52,960 nucleotides of DNA, taken from NCBI RefSeq assembly GCF_010499455.1, contig NZ_JAAGOH010000029.1, forward strand, positions 1-52,960, written 5' to 3'. This document shows positions 44,086 to 52,960 of this stretch, one piece after another (the stretch's first letter is position 1; every line of letters starts with the position of its first letter). The notes below the pieces were generated by a model that did no database searches, was not told where the DNA came from, and worked only from the letters and a program-made list of their open reading frames with translations. This DNA is from Ideonella livida. Its GTDB lineage: Bacteria > Pseudomonadota > Gammaproteobacteria > Burkholderiales > Burkholderiaceae_C. The translations under genes were made by a program, and so were the position numbers.

Positions 44086-45555
44086 ATGCAAGTCCGTCTG
44101 ATCGCCCTCGCCGCGCTGGCCTCCTGCGGCGCCTCCCATGCCCTGACCCCTGCCCAGATCGACGCCGCGCGCGCCGCTGGCACCCTCAAGGAGGTGTATG
44201 TGGCCGGTGCCTCGGCCCAGCGCCTGTTCGTCGGCGCCTGGTTCCAGGAGCAGTGCAAGCCCACCACCTTCGACGTGTTCTTCAACGGCACTGGCGCTGC
44301 CCCGAGCGGCTCCAACCACCGCGCCTACTCCTGCGAGCTGAACAAGAAGGTCGGCAACTGGGCCGCCGGCACCAAGGTGCTGTTCGTCAAGCGTGACCAG
44401 GGCGGCTCCACCCAGGGGGTGGTGCCCGTGGCCTCCGGCGCAGCGCAGGACTTCATGGCCGTGGACGGCACTTGCACCGCCACCGGCAAGCCCAGCCCGG
44501 CCACCGACATCCTCAACGCCGGCTTTGCCTGCAACAACGTCTTCTCGCGCCTGGCCGATGCCGGCGTCTCCGACGTGGAGCCGGCCCTGCTGAACAAGCC
44601 GGTCAACCTGCTGGCCCCGGCCGTGGCCGTGGCCACCACCAGCCTGGATGTGGGCACCATCAACCAGACCGTGATGGCCGTGGCCGTCAACAAGAAGGCC
44701 TACCGTGCCCTGCAGGAGGCCCAGGGCCTGATCGGTGCCGGCGCCGCGCTGGACGACGATCCTGCCAAGCAGCCCAGCCTGCCGCGTACCTTCGTGTCCG
44801 CCGCCTTCTCCGGCAAGCTCAGCGGCGGCACCGCCGACCGCCGCGGCTGGAACGTGGTGATCCCCGCCAGCGTGGATGCCGACGTCGAGAACAAGCAGGT
44901 AAACGTCTGCCGCCGCAACGTTGGCTCTGGCACCCAGGCGTCCTTCAACGCCGAATTCCTGAACAACGACTGCTCCAACGTGGCCGGCAACAAGCTGGCC
45001 GTGCTGGGCCAGACCACTGGCACTACCAATTCCACCGTGGTGGCCCCCACCACCACCGCCGCCGCCCTGGGCACGCAGTGGTGGAACCTGGGCTCGGGCT
45101 CGGGCAATGTGGAGACCTGCCTGGGCAGCACCGTGGAGAACGCCGCCGGCACCGCCTACGCCATCGGCGTGCTCAGCCGTGAGAACACCCCGACCCCGAC
45201 CGGCACTACCACCGACAAGGGCTACCGCTTCGTCAAGCTCGACGGCATCGCCCCGACCCGCGACAACGCCAAGGTGGGCGCCTACGGCTTTGTCTACGCC
45301 GCCACCATGCAGTGGAACAAGACCACACTGACCGATACCGCCGTCAAGAGCTTCCTGAGCCAGATGCGCAGCAACGCCGGCCGCGCCGCTTCGCTCAGCA
45401 TCGCCGACGTGGACACCCAGGAAGGTGTGCTGGCCCCGCCGACCACCTACAGCGGCCCCTACGCCGCCCTGACCGACGCCGTCACGCTGAAGTTCGCCTC
45501 GCGCGTGGCCCGCAACACCTCGGCCAGCTGCAGCCCGCTGGCCATCGTCAAGTAA
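44086..45555 (+). CDS. Exported substrate-binding-like (PBP-like) protein next to a two-partner secretion system
   Basis: A 489-aa exported protein. The N-terminus MQVRLIALAALASCGASHA has a Sec signal; cleavage after SHA is likely, but LASC also fits a lipobox, so a lipoprotein form is possible. The start of the mature part (VYVAGASAQRLFVGAWFQEQC) recalls PstS-like periplasmic binding proteins, where a Gly-Ala-Ser turn binds the ligand. Eight further cysteines are spread along the protein, suggesting disulfides, and the sequence is rich in Thr, Ala and Asn. I recognise no specific ligand. The gene stands 142 bp before tpsB, with hairpins between. Similar proteins are often found beside large TpsA genes in Burkholderiales, as I recall; a role with the exoprotein is inferred. 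Confidence 0.85.
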   Translation: MQVRLIALAALASCGASHALTPAQIDAARAAGTLKEVYVAGASAQRLFVGAWFQEQCKPTTFDVFFNGTGAAPSGSNHRAYSCELNKKVGNWAAGTKVLFVKRDQGGSTQGVVPVASGAAQDFMAVDGTCTATGKPSPATDILNAGFACNNVFSRLADAGVSDVEPALLNKPVNLLAPAVAVATTSLDVGTINQTVMAVAVNKKAYRALQEAQGLIGAGAALDDDPAKQPSLPRTFVSAAFSGKLSGGTADRRGWNVVIPASVDADVENKQVNVCRRNVGSGTQASFNAEFLNNDCSNVAGNKLAVLGQTTGTTNSTVVAPTTTAAALGTQWWNLGSGSGNVETCLGSTVENAAGTAYAIGVLSRENTPTPTGTTTDKGYRFVKLDGIAPTRDNAKVGAYGFVYAATMQWNKTTLTDTAVKSFLSQMRSNAGRAASLSIADVDTQEGVLAPPTTYSGPYAALTDAVTLKFASRVARNTSASCSPLAIVK

Positions 45556-45564
45556 GCCCGAATT

Positions 45565-45584
45565 GCCGGTCCGTCCGGACCGGC
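45565..45584 (+). terminator. First hairpin after the PBP-like gene
   Basis: GCCGGTCC (45565-45572) pairs with GGACCGGC (45577-45584) around GTCC, 10 bp after the stop codon. No T tract follows; it may act as an mRNA 3'-stabiliser or combine with the terminator downstream. Confidence 0.45.
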
Positions 45585-45656
45585 CCCTCACCGCCGACCC
45601 GCCTGCGGGCCGGCGGCATCGGCGCGAGTGTCGCGAGCCGAACGCCGATCGCCTTT

Positions 45657-45684
45657 GCGGCCCCCCACGGGGCCGCCTTTTTGT
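45657..45684 (+). terminator. Intrinsic terminator directly before tpsB
   Basis: GCGGCCCC (45657-45664) pairs with GGGGCCGC (45669-45676) around CCAC and is followed by CTTTTTGT, a textbook Rho-independent terminator. It ends only 13 bp before the tpsB ATG, so it should stop transcripts coming from the PBP-like gene unless regulated. Confidence 0.85.
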
Positions 45685-45697
45685 GTCTGTCCTGACG

Positions 45698-47359
45698 ATG
45701 TCCACGCGTCCTCACGTGCTGCTGCCCCTGTGTCTGGCCCTGGCGCTGGGTGGCTTGTCCGCCGTTGCCGTCCGCGCCCAGCCGGCTTCACCGGCGGCCG
45801 GCGAGTCGGCCTTCGACATCGCCATGTTCCAGATCGAGGGCAACACCGTGCTGCCCGCCACCGTGCTGGAAGCGGCGGTGGCGCCCTTTCTGGGCCCCGG
45901 CCGCGGCATGGCCGGGGTGGAAGGGGCACGCCAGGCCCTGGAGGCCCTCTACCAGCAGCGCGGCTACCTCACCGTGCTGGTCGACATCCCGGAGCAGCGG
46001 GTGCAGGGGGGGGTGGTGCGCCTGAGCGTGATCGAGGGCCGCGTGGGCGGCCGCCATGTGCTGGGTGCGCGCTGGCACGACCCCGCCCGCCTGCGCGAGG
46101 CCGTGCCCGCCGTGGCCCCCGGCCAGGTGCCCGACTTCCACCGCCTGCAGGCCGAGCTGGCCCCCCTCAACCAGGGCGAGGCCCTGCGGGTGCAGCCGGT
46201 GGTCAAGCCCGGCCTGCGGCCGGGCACGGTGGAGGTGGAGCTGCAAGTGCGCGACCAAGCCCCCGTCTCCGCCAGCCTGGAGCTGAACAACCAGCATGCT
46301 GCCGGCACGGCCGCCCTGCGCCTGTCGGCCAGTGCCCGGCATGACCACCTCTTCCAGCGTGGCCACAGCCTGCAGCTGACCCTGCAGACCGCGCCCGCCG
46401 CCCCGCAGCAAAGCCGCGCCCTGGTGCTGGCCTACGCCGTGCCGGGGCAGGCACCTGGCAGCGCCTGGACCTACCAGCTCTCGGCCTCCGACAGCGACGT
46501 CGCCAGCCTGGGTGGCGTGCAGGTGCTGGGCCGGGGCCTGACGGTCGGCCTGCGCCACCAGCAACTGCTGCCACGCACCGAGGGCGCCAGCGTGCTCACC
46601 CTGGGCGTGGACCTGCGCCGCCTGGAGGAGACCGTGGCCTTTGGTGCGCAGGCCGACCGCTTTCCGCTGCGCTACGTGCCCTGGCAGGCCAGCCTGGCCG
46701 ACGGCCTGGCCCTGGGGGCCTGGCAGTGGCAAGGCAGCGCCACCCTGGGGGCGGCCTGGCGCGTCCTGGGCCGCCGCGAGGTGAGTTGCCCGCTGTCCGA
46801 CGGCAGCGTGGGCACGGTCGACCAGTTCGCCTGCAAGCGCAACGGCGGTGACGGCAGCTTTGCCACCCTGCGCACCGACCACCGTCTGCAGCGTGCCGCC
46901 CCCGGCGGCCAGTGGGCGCTGCGGCTGGCGGGCCAGTGGGCCTCTGGCCCGCTGGTGAGCGCCGAGCAGGCCAGCCTGGGCGGCGCCGACAGCGTGCGCG
47001 GCTACCACGAGGGCGAGGCCAGTGGCGACCACAGCCGCCTGCTCAGCCTGGAGTGGCGGGGCCGCAACCGCTGGCCCGCTGCGCCCGCGCCCGCCAGTGA
47101 GGCCCCCGCGCCCGCCAGCCGCCAGGAACTGGTGCCCCTGTTCTTTGCCGACGTGGCCCAGGTCCGTACCGAGTCGCCGGCCCCGGGCCAGGCCGGTCGC
47201 CAGTCCCTGTGGGGGGTGGGGGCCGGCGTGCGCGCCGCGGCCCAGGCCGTCGGACTGCAGTGGGAGGCCGGCCTGGACCTGGCCCGCGCCGGTCGGGCCA
47301 GTGCCGCCACCGCCGTCGGGGACTGGCGCCTGCACGCCCGCCTGCAGGCCCGGTTCTGA
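45698..47359 (+). CDS. TpsB outer-membrane transporter (ShlB/FhaC/HecB family)
   Basis: A 553-aa outer-membrane beta-barrel of two-partner secretion (type Vb), which exports the TpsA protein encoded next to it. The signal peptide (MSTRPHVLLPLCLALALGG to RAQA region) is followed by a POTRA_2 domain (about 38-112: MFQIEGNTVLP, AALYQQRGYLTVLVDIP-like) and a second POTRA-like segment (about 115-190). The C-terminal barrel has alternating aromatic/polar strands and ends in Phe (ARLQARF), as required for insertion. The conserved Omp85/TpsB motif VRGF reads VRGY at residues 433-436. Start ATG 45698 is fixed by the signal peptide. The upstream terminator and lack of a clear ribosome site suggest expression control. 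tpsA follows after 64 bp. Confidence 0.95.
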   Translation: MSTRPHVLLPLCLALALGGLSAVAVRAQPASPAAGESAFDIAMFQIEGNTVLPATVLEAAVAPFLGPGRGMAGVEGARQALEALYQQRGYLTVLVDIPEQRVQGGVVRLSVIEGRVGGRHVLGARWHDPARLREAVPAVAPGQVPDFHRLQAELAPLNQGEALRVQPVVKPGLRPGTVEVELQVRDQAPVSASLELNNQHAAGTAALRLSASARHDHLFQRGHSLQLTLQTAPAAPQQSRALVLAYAVPGQAPGSAWTYQLSASDSDVASLGGVQVLGRGLTVGLRHQQLLPRTEGASVLTLGVDLRRLEETVAFGAQADRFPLRYVPWQASLADGLALGAWQWQGSATLGAAWRVLGRREVSCPLSDGSVGTVDQFACKRNGGDGSFATLRTDHRLQRAAPGGQWALRLAGQWASGPLVSAEQASLGGADSVRGYHEGEASGDHSRLLSLEWRGRNRWPAAPAPASEAPAPASRQELVPLFFADVAQVRTESPAPGQAGRQSLWGVGAGVRAAAQAVGLQWEAGLDLARAGRASAATAVGDWRLHARLQARF

Positions 47360-47423
47360 ACCCCTCACGCCGAGCCTGCACCTCTCCGCCGCCGAACCCC
47401 CTCAGCCCCAGATCGACGCCCGC

Positions 47424-50400
47424 ATGAGCCCCCGCCGCCCCGCCTCCCGTCCCGTTTCGCGCCGTCCGGCCCTGCGCCGCCCCTCGCGCCTGCGGCCCCT
47501 GGCCGCGGCCCTGGCGGCGGCCCTGCCGCTGGTCAAGGCCGGTGGGGTCCAGGCGGCTCCGGCCGCGGCGGCGGTGCCGGTGCCCGCGGTGAGCTGGCGG
47601 ACCAGCGGCGCCGGCGTGGCCGCCCCGGTCAACACCGTCAACGCCCGTGGTGGCGTGGACCAGGTCATCGGGCAGACCAGCCCACGTGCCATCTACCAAT
47701 GGCAGAGCTTTGACATTGGCGCCAGCTCCAGCGTCACCTTCGACATGGCGCTGCCGGGCTCGGCCGCGCTCAACCGCGTGGTGGGCGGGGTCTCGCCCAG
47801 CCAGATCTTCGGCCAGCTCAAGGCCACCCGGGGCGGCGAGATCTACCTGATCAACGCCAACGGCATCCTCTTTGGCCAAGGGGCCGTGGTCAACACCGGC
47901 TCGCTGGTGGCTTCCACCCTGAACCTGTCGGACCTGGAATTCCACAGCGGGCTGACCCACCACCTGCTCTACGACCCCACCCAGCCGGCCTTCCGCCACG
48001 AGGGCGACGCCGCCAGCTTTGTCGACAGCCGCAGCTTTGTGCGGGTGGAGTCCGGGGCCCAGATCACCACCGACCCGGGCGGCCGCGTCTTCCTCTTTGC
48101 CAAGCGGGTGGAGAACGCCGGCCACATCGAGACCCCCGGCGGGCAGACTGTGCTGGCCGGGGGCGGCAGCGTCTACCTGGCCAACCCGGCCGGGCAGGCG
48201 CTCTACGCCTCGGAGCACAACCCCGCCGTGCCGGCCCTGCGCGGCCTGCTGGTGGAGGTGGGGGCCGGCCCCGGGGGCGCCAGCGGCAGCGTGGCCAACC
48301 TGGCGGGCGGCCAGATCCACACCCCGCGCGGCAACACCACCCTGGTGGGCATGGCGGTCAACCAGAACGGCCTGATCCGCGCCACCACCAGCGTCACCGA
48401 GAACGGCAGCATCTTCCTGCGTGCGCAGGGCCAGGCCTTTGAGGGCGCCGCCGGCGGCGGCAGCCAGGTGCGGGCCGCCGAGACCGGCACCCTCACCCTG
48501 GGCGCCTGCAGCCTGACCACCATCACCCCCGACACCGGCCTCAAGGCCGACGGCAGCGTGCCCACCAGCGACGGCAACGCCACCTTTGTCACCTCGCGCC
48601 TCGACCTGACCGGCCGCAGTGTGGTGCTCGAAGGCGGTGCCTCAGGCGGCGCCCAGGTGGTGGCCCCCGGGGCGGTGGTCAACGTGCGGGCCAGCCGCAG
48701 TCCCGGCTACGAGGCCGCCGCCAGCGCCACCCATGCCGGCGGTGCCGACGAGGCCCGCGTGGTCCTGGGCCCAGGCGCCACGATTGACGTCTCCGGCACC
48801 ACCGACACCACCGTCAGCGTCAGCCGCTACTTTGTGACCACCGAGCTGCTGGGCAGCAACGACCTCAAGGACGCCCCGCTGCAGAAGGACGGCCTGCTCT
48901 CGCGCAGCCGCGCCACGCTGGATGTGCGCGACGACTCCCTCATCCTGGGCAGCCTGGAGAGCTACCGCGCCGGCCTGCAGCAGACCGTGGGCGAGCGCCT
49001 GAGCGCCGGCGGCACCGTGCGCCTGTCGGCCGAGGGGGCGGTGCTGGCCCACGCCGATTCCAGCCTGCGTCTGGACGGTGGCCGGGTCAACGTCACCGGC
49101 GCCTATGTGCGCGAGACGCGGCTGATGGCCAGCGACGGCACGCTCTACGACCTCAGCCAGGCCCCCACGAACCTGGTCTACACCCAGGCCCTCAACCTGG
49201 CCCGCGGGGGCGAGGCCACCCGCTTTGGCACGGCCGTGCAGTACGGCATCGTCTCCAGCGCCCGGCGCGAGGACGGTTATGTGGAAGGCCGCGCCGCCGG
49301 CAGCCTGAGTGTGGTGGCCCCCACCGTGGTGCTGGGCGGTCAGGTGCAGGCCCGCAGCACCGTGGGCGAACGCCAGCGCCAGGGCCTGGACACCGCCGCC
49401 AGCGGTGGCCGCCTGAGCGTGGGCGCGGTGCGCCAGGGCACGGCCGACTTCACCGCCACCGGCTACGCCGGCGGCGCCGTGCTCCAGTCCTTCACCCTGG
49501 CCGACACCGCGCCGGTGGCCGATGAGGCCCTGTGGACCGACCCCCTGGCCAGCCTGGAGGGCGTGGCCAGCGGCGCCAGCGCCGCGCAGCTCAGCGCCGG
49601 CGGCTTCACCTCCTTGGCCGTGGCCACCCTGGGCGACCTGCAGCTGCAGGGCGGCGCCCTCACCCTGGCCGACGGCGCCAGCCTGCGCCTGCTGGCCGAG
49701 ACCGGCAGCGTCAGCCTGGAGACCTCGCTGCGCAGCCGCGGCGGGCAGGTGGAACTGCTCAGCCGCGAAGGCGGCGTGCGCCTGGCGGCCGGGCAGCAGG
49801 TGGACCTGGCCGGGGGCTGGTTCAACCTGCGCACCGGCGGCCCGCAGGACACCACGGCCGCCGCCGGCGGCCGCTTCAGCGCCAGCGGCGGCACCGGCGT
49901 GCACCTGGAGACCGGCAGCACCGTGGACGTCTCCGGCGGCGCCGTGCTGGCCGCCGGGGGCACCCTGGCCGGTGCCGGCGCCGGCAGCATCACCCTGCGT
50001 CACACCGCCACCGCGGTGGATCCGCAGCACGCCGGCCTGCGGCTGCAGGGCACGCTGCAGGGCCAGGCCCTGGGCACCGGCGGCAGCCTCGGCCTCAGTG
50101 CGCCGGTGGTGCAAATCGGCGGCGGCGCGACGGCGTCGGCCGGCACCCTGGCGCTGGGCGCCGACGCCTTCCAGCAGGGCGGCTTTGCCAGCTTCAGCGT
50201 CGATGGCCGCCTGGCCCTGGACGTGGCCGCGGGCGCGCAGGTGCAGGTGAGCCGCCAGACGTGGCAGGCCGATCCGCGCGCCGTGCTCGACCTGGCCAGC
50301 GGCGGCCGCCTGCACTACGACACCGCCGCCGGCACCCTGAGCGCCGGCGACACCCACCGCGACCTGGGCGTGGCCGGTTTGCCCGTGGGCAGCCTGCCGG

Positions 50401-52960
50401 CCACCGCCAGCCTCAGCCTGGCCAGCAGCGGCGCGGCCGGGCAGGGCGGACAGCTACGCGTGGGCGCTGGCGCCCAGGTGGCCGTGGCCGACACCGGCAG
50501 CCTGCGCCTGTCTGCCCGCCAGCAACTGGCGGTGGACGGCACGCTGCAAGCCCATGCCGGCCGCATCGACCTGACCCTGGCGGCCCAGGCCAACACCGCC
50601 GCCGGCGAACAGCCCTGGCTGTGGATCGGCGAGCAGGCGGTGCTGGACGTCTCCGGCGTGGCCCGCACCGTGGTGGGCACCGATGGGCTGCCGCGCGGCA
50701 GCATCGCCAGCGGCGGCAGCATCCACGTGAGCACCGCCGGTGACAACGGCCTGGCCAGTGCCCTGGTGGTGGCCAAGGGCGCCGTGCTGGATGCGCGTGG
50801 CGCGCAGGGCGACGTGCTGGTCAGCAGCGTGGGCACCGGCGGCCGCAACAGCGAGGTGCGCCCCCTGGCCAGCGCCGGTGGCAGCGTCAGCCTCACCGCC
50901 AACGCCGACCTGGTGGTGGAAGGGGACGTGCGCCTGCAAGGCGGCGCCCCCGGCGCCGCCGGCGGCAGCCTGAGCGTGGCCCTGGAATCGGCCAACGACC
51001 TGGCCCGCACCGGCGACGCCAGCCTCACCCTGCCGCGCGAGCTGCGCCTGACCGCCGCCCGCACCGACCTCACCCCCGGCACCGCCGCCGGTGACGCCGC
51101 CCTGCTGGCCCAGGTGGCCGGCAAGGCCGCCGTCTCTGCCGCCCTGGTGGCGCAGAGCGGGGCCGACCAGCTCAGCCTGAGCGCGCGTGAAACCCTGCGG
51201 CTGCTGCCGGGCGCCGACCTGGACCTGGCCGGCACCCTGACGCTGAGCGCCCAGGCCCTGGCCGCGCCCACCCCCGCCGGCGCCGACGCGCCCAGCGCCA
51301 TCACCCTGCGCGCGGCCCAGATCAGCCTGAACGGCCTGCGGCCGCGCACCGACGACGCCGCTATGGCCCAGCCCGCCGTCAGCGGCGGCGACAGCCAGCT
51401 CACCCTGGCCTCGCGGGGCGCCGTGCAGGTGCGCGGCCACTGGGTCACCCAGGGGCTGGCGCAGCTGGACCTGCAGGCCCAGGGCGACCTGATCCTGCAG
51501 GGCTTGTCGGGCACCGGCGGCGCGCTCTCCGGCAGCCTGCGCACCGGCGGCGACCTCACCGTCAGCGCCCGCCAGGTCTACCCGGCCAGCGCCACCACCT
51601 TCACCCTGGACGCCAGCGGCCACGCCGTCCGCTTCACCCGCCCGGACGGGGCGTCGGCACCGCCTGCCACGCCGCTGAGCGCCGGTGGCCAGCTCGTCGT
51701 GCAGGCCGCCCAGATCGAGCAGGCCGGCGTGCTGCGCGCCCCGCAGGGCCAGATCCGCCTGCTGGCCAGCGAGCGCCTGGACTTGCAGGACGGCAGCCTC
51801 ACCAGCGTCTCCGCCGACGGCCTGACCCTGCCCTACGGCAGCGTCAGCGGCGAGCGCTGGACCGCCCCGGACGGCACGCTGCTCACCCAGCTGCCGGGCA
51901 AGCGCATCGAGCTGCAGGCCGGCACCGCGCAGGCCCCGGGCGAGGTGCAGGTGGCCGCTGGCGCCACCGTCGACCTCTCAGGCGGCGGCGACCTGCTGGG
52001 CCATGAATTCGTCGCCGGCAAGGGCGGCTCCACCGACGTCTTCGCCGGCACCGACGGCGCCTTTGCCCTGGTGCCCGGCGTGCACAGTGCCGCCGGTTTT
52101 GACACCAGCCTGGCCGGCGCCGCCGCCCTGGGCCGGCAGATCCAGATCGGCGCCGGCGGCCCGCTGCCCGCCGGCACCTACACCCTGCTGCCCGCGCGCT
52201 ACGGCCTGCAGCCCGGCGCCTTCCTGGTGCGCCCGGCCGCCAGCGGCACCGCCCGCTACGACCTGGGCGTGGCCGTGCGCCAGCCTGACGGCGCTTACCT
52301 GGTGGGCGCCCGCCTGCTGACCGAGGGCGGCGCCGCCGATCCCCTGAGCAGCACCTGGCAGCTCATCCCCCGTGAGGTGGCCCTGCGCGCCTCCGAGATC
52401 CGCAGCACCTCGGCCAACGCCGAGTTCGTGCGCCGCGCCACCCTGGCCGGCAGCGCCGCGGCAGAGCGGCCGCTGGACGCCGGCACCCTGGGCGTGGCCG
52501 CCGGCCAGGTCGCCCTGTCGGGCGCGGTGGACTTTGACGCCGCCACCGGCGGCCGTGCCGGCCGGGCCGAGTTCTCGGCCCGCCAGGTGGCCGTGGTGGC
52601 CGACGGCGCCGCCCCGGTGGCCGGTGCCCTGACCCTCACCGTGGGCCAGCTCAACGCCCTGGGCGCTGGCGCCGTGGTGCTGGGCGGCACCACCACCGCC
52701 CACACCGTGGACGGCGTGGCCGACGGCAGCCGCGACCTGCAGGTCCAGGCCCGCCAGGTCCAAGTCGACACCGGCGGCCAGACCCTGCAGGTCAGCGACC
52801 TGACCCTGGTGGCCACCGCCCAGGACGCGCCCGCCGACACGCCCCAGGTCCGCCTAGCCGCGGGCAGCGTCATCGCGGCCGCCGCCGGTGGCACCGAGGC
52901 CGCGGGCGACCCCACGCGGCTGCGTGTGCAGGGCGACGGCGCCGCCGTGCGCCTGAGCGC
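47424..52960 (+). CDS. Giant TpsA exoprotein (filamentous haemagglutinin family), N-terminal part
   Basis: An open frame of at least 1845 codons that runs off the window. The N-terminus is Arg/Pro-rich (MSPRRPASRPVSRRPALRR) before the hydrophobic core, a long basic signal peptide of the kind used by large autotransporter and TPS exoproteins. The TPS secretion domain follows (about 60-270), with the conserved motifs INANGILFGQGAVVNTG (NPNGIxFG type, Asn-Ala here) and GGRVFLFAKRVENAGHI. The rest is Ala/Gly/Ser/Thr-rich beta-helical repeat, with blocks such as ATIDVSGTTDT and STVDVSGGAVL recurring. Near residues 1525-1610 VAGKGGSTDVFAGTDG and GTYTLLPARYGL are seen, typical of the very large Burkholderiales members. 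The secreted product is probably a surface adhesin exported by the TpsB just upstream. Confidence 0.95.
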   Translation, partial: MSPRRPASRPVSRRPALRRPSRLRPLAAALAAALPLVKAGGVQAAPAAAAVPVPAVSWRTSGAGVAAPVNTVNARGGVDQVIGQTSPRAIYQWQSFDIGASSSVTFDMALPGSAALNRVVGGVSPSQIFGQLKATRGGEIYLINANGILFGQGAVVNTGSLVASTLNLSDLEFHSGLTHHLLYDPTQPAFRHEGDAASFVDSRSFVRVESGAQITTDPGGRVFLFAKRVENAGHIETPGGQTVLAGGGSVYLANPAGQALYASEHNPAVPALRGLLVEVGAGPGGASGSVANLAGGQIHTPRGNTTLVGMAVNQNGLIRATTSVTENGSIFLRAQGQAFEGAAGGGSQVRAAETGTLTLGACSLTTITPDTGLKADGSVPTSDGNATFVTSRLDLTGRSVVLEGGASGGAQVVAPGAVVNVRASRSPGYEAAASATHAGGADEARVVLGPGATIDVSGTTDTTVSVSRYFVTTELLGSNDLKDAPLQKDGLLSRSRATLDVRDDSLILGSLESYRAGLQQTVGERLSAGGTVRLSAEGAVLAHADSSLRLDGGRVNVTGAYVRETRLMASDGTLYDLSQAPTNLVYTQALNLARGGEATRFGTAVQYGIVSSARREDGYVEGRAAGSLSVVAPTVVLGGQVQARSTVGERQRQGLDTAASGGRLSVGAVRQGTADFTATGYAGGAVLQSFTLADTAPVADEALWTDPLASLEGVASGASAAQLSAGGFTSLAVATLGDLQLQGGALTLADGASLRLLAETGSVSLETSLRSRGGQVELLSREGGVRLAAGQQVDLAGGWFNLRTGGPQDTTAAAGGRFSASGGTGVHLETGSTVDVSGGAVLAAGGTLAGAGAGSITLRHTATAVDPQHAGLRLQGTLQGQALGTGGSLGLSAPVVQIGGGATASAGTLALGADAFQQGGFASFSVDGRLALDVAAGAQVQVSRQTWQADPRAVLDLASGGRLHYDTAAGTLSAGDTHRDLGVAGLPVGSLPATASLSLASSGAAGQGGQLRVGAGAQVAVADTGSLRLSARQQLAVDGTLQAHAGRIDLTLAAQANTAAGEQPWLWIGEQAVLDVSGVARTVVGTDGLPRGSIASGGSIHVSTAGDNGLASALVVAKGAVLDARGAQGDVLVSSVGTGGRNSEVRPLASAGGSVSLTANADLVVEGDVRLQGGAPGAAGGSLSVALESANDLARTGDASLTLPRELRLTAARTDLTPGTAAGDAALLAQVAGKAAVSAALVAQSGADQLSLSARETLRLLPGADLDLAGTLTLSAQALAAPTPAGADAPSAITLRAAQISLNGLRPRTDDAAMAQPAVSGGDSQLTLASRGAVQVRGHWVTQGLAQLDLQAQGDLILQGLSGTGGALSGSLRTGGDLTVSARQVYPASATTFTLDASGHAVRFTRPDGASAPPATPLSAGGQLVVQAAQIEQAGVLRAPQGQIRLLASERLDLQDGSLTSVSADGLTLPYGSVSGERWTAPDGTLLTQLPGKRIELQAGTAQAPGEVQVAAGATVDLSGGGDLLGHEFVAGKGGSTDVFAGTDGAFALVPGVHSAAGFDTSLAGAAALGRQIQIGAGGPLPAGTYTLLPARYGLQPGAFLVRPAASGTARYDLGVAVRQPDGAYLVGARLLTEGGAADPLSSTWQLIPREVALRASEIRSTSANAEFVRRATLAGSAAAERPLDAGTLGVAAGQVALSGAVDFDAATGGRAGRAEFSARQVAVVADGAAPVAGALTLTVGQLNALGAGAVVLGGTTTAHTVDGVADGSRDLQVQARQVQVDTGGQTLQVSDLTLVATAQDAPADTPQVRLAAGSVIAAAAGGTEAAGDPTRLRVQGDGAAVRLS

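Overview
The window is about 53 kb of very GC-rich DNA (roughly 70% or more by eye) and appears to be chromosomal. Gene content and order (argS next to a membrane-anchored SPOR-type gene, mnmG-rsmG-lysE-parA, ubiH, short-form argC, paired PsiF-like secreted proteins, an EpsA-like LuxR regulator, a large two-partner-secretion exoprotein) point to a betaproteobacterium of the order Burkholderiales, probably the Leptothrix/Rubrivivax/Ideonella group. I see no rRNA, tRNA, insertion sequence, integrase, phage gene or CRISPR array.

Layout. 0-7.8 kb: start of a SPOR-type gene, argS, a Ser/Thr kinase fused to a cyclic-nucleotide-binding domain, two small secreted PsiF-repeat proteins, a FIST-like protein with a 71-aa partner, ubiH, and a membrane-anchored retropepsin-like protease. 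7.9-14.3 kb: a tight five-gene operon of SPFH protein, DUF4178 zinc-ribbon membrane protein, DUF350 membrane protein, membrane-embedded aminopropyltransferase, and FAD-dependent lipoprotein. 14.3-15.4 kb: a 1.08-kb stretch without a convincing gene, with an AT-rich core bracketed by two near-identical hairpins. 15.4-20.1 kb: RluA-family pseudouridine synthase, a diguanylate cyclase, and a Tat-exported DUF885 metalloprotein. 20.1-31.3 kb: a three-gene operon on the minus strand with a 1656-aa CBS/PAS/GAF hybrid kinase, an HD-GYP response regulator and a 1655-aa PAS/GAF hybrid kinase ending in REC and Hpt.

31.5-39.4 kb: glutamine amidotransferase, YkgJ protein, then mnmG-rsmG-lysE-parA, argC and a small serine hydrolase. 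Four parS-like 16-mers lie between 29.3 and 35.0 kb, yet parA is followed directly by convergent argC and no parB is present here. This suggests the segregation centromere, and probably a position not far from the replication origin. 39.5-43.9 kb: a sulfotransferase-like protein and a GlfT2-like glycosyltransferase, divergent from a LuxR-type (EpsA-like) regulator. 44.1-53.0 kb: a secreted substrate-binding-like protein, a TpsB outer-membrane transporter preceded by a strong intrinsic terminator, and the first 1845 codons of a giant TpsA filamentous-haemagglutinin-type exoprotein that runs off the window.

Functional picture. Several modules fit a surface-attached life style controlled by cyclic-di-GMP: the GGDEF enzyme, the HD-GYP regulator fed by two large multi-sensor kinases, the glycosyl/sulfotransferase pair, the EpsA-like regulator and the TpsB/TpsA adhesin. 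The best candidates for little-described biology are the SPFH-DUF4178-DUF350-aminopropyltransferase-FAD lipoprotein operon, the parS cluster beside a parB-less parA, the CBS/HD-GYP/Hpt relay operon, and the secreted PBP-like protein coupled to TpsB/TpsA. All family assignments come from reading motifs without a database search.
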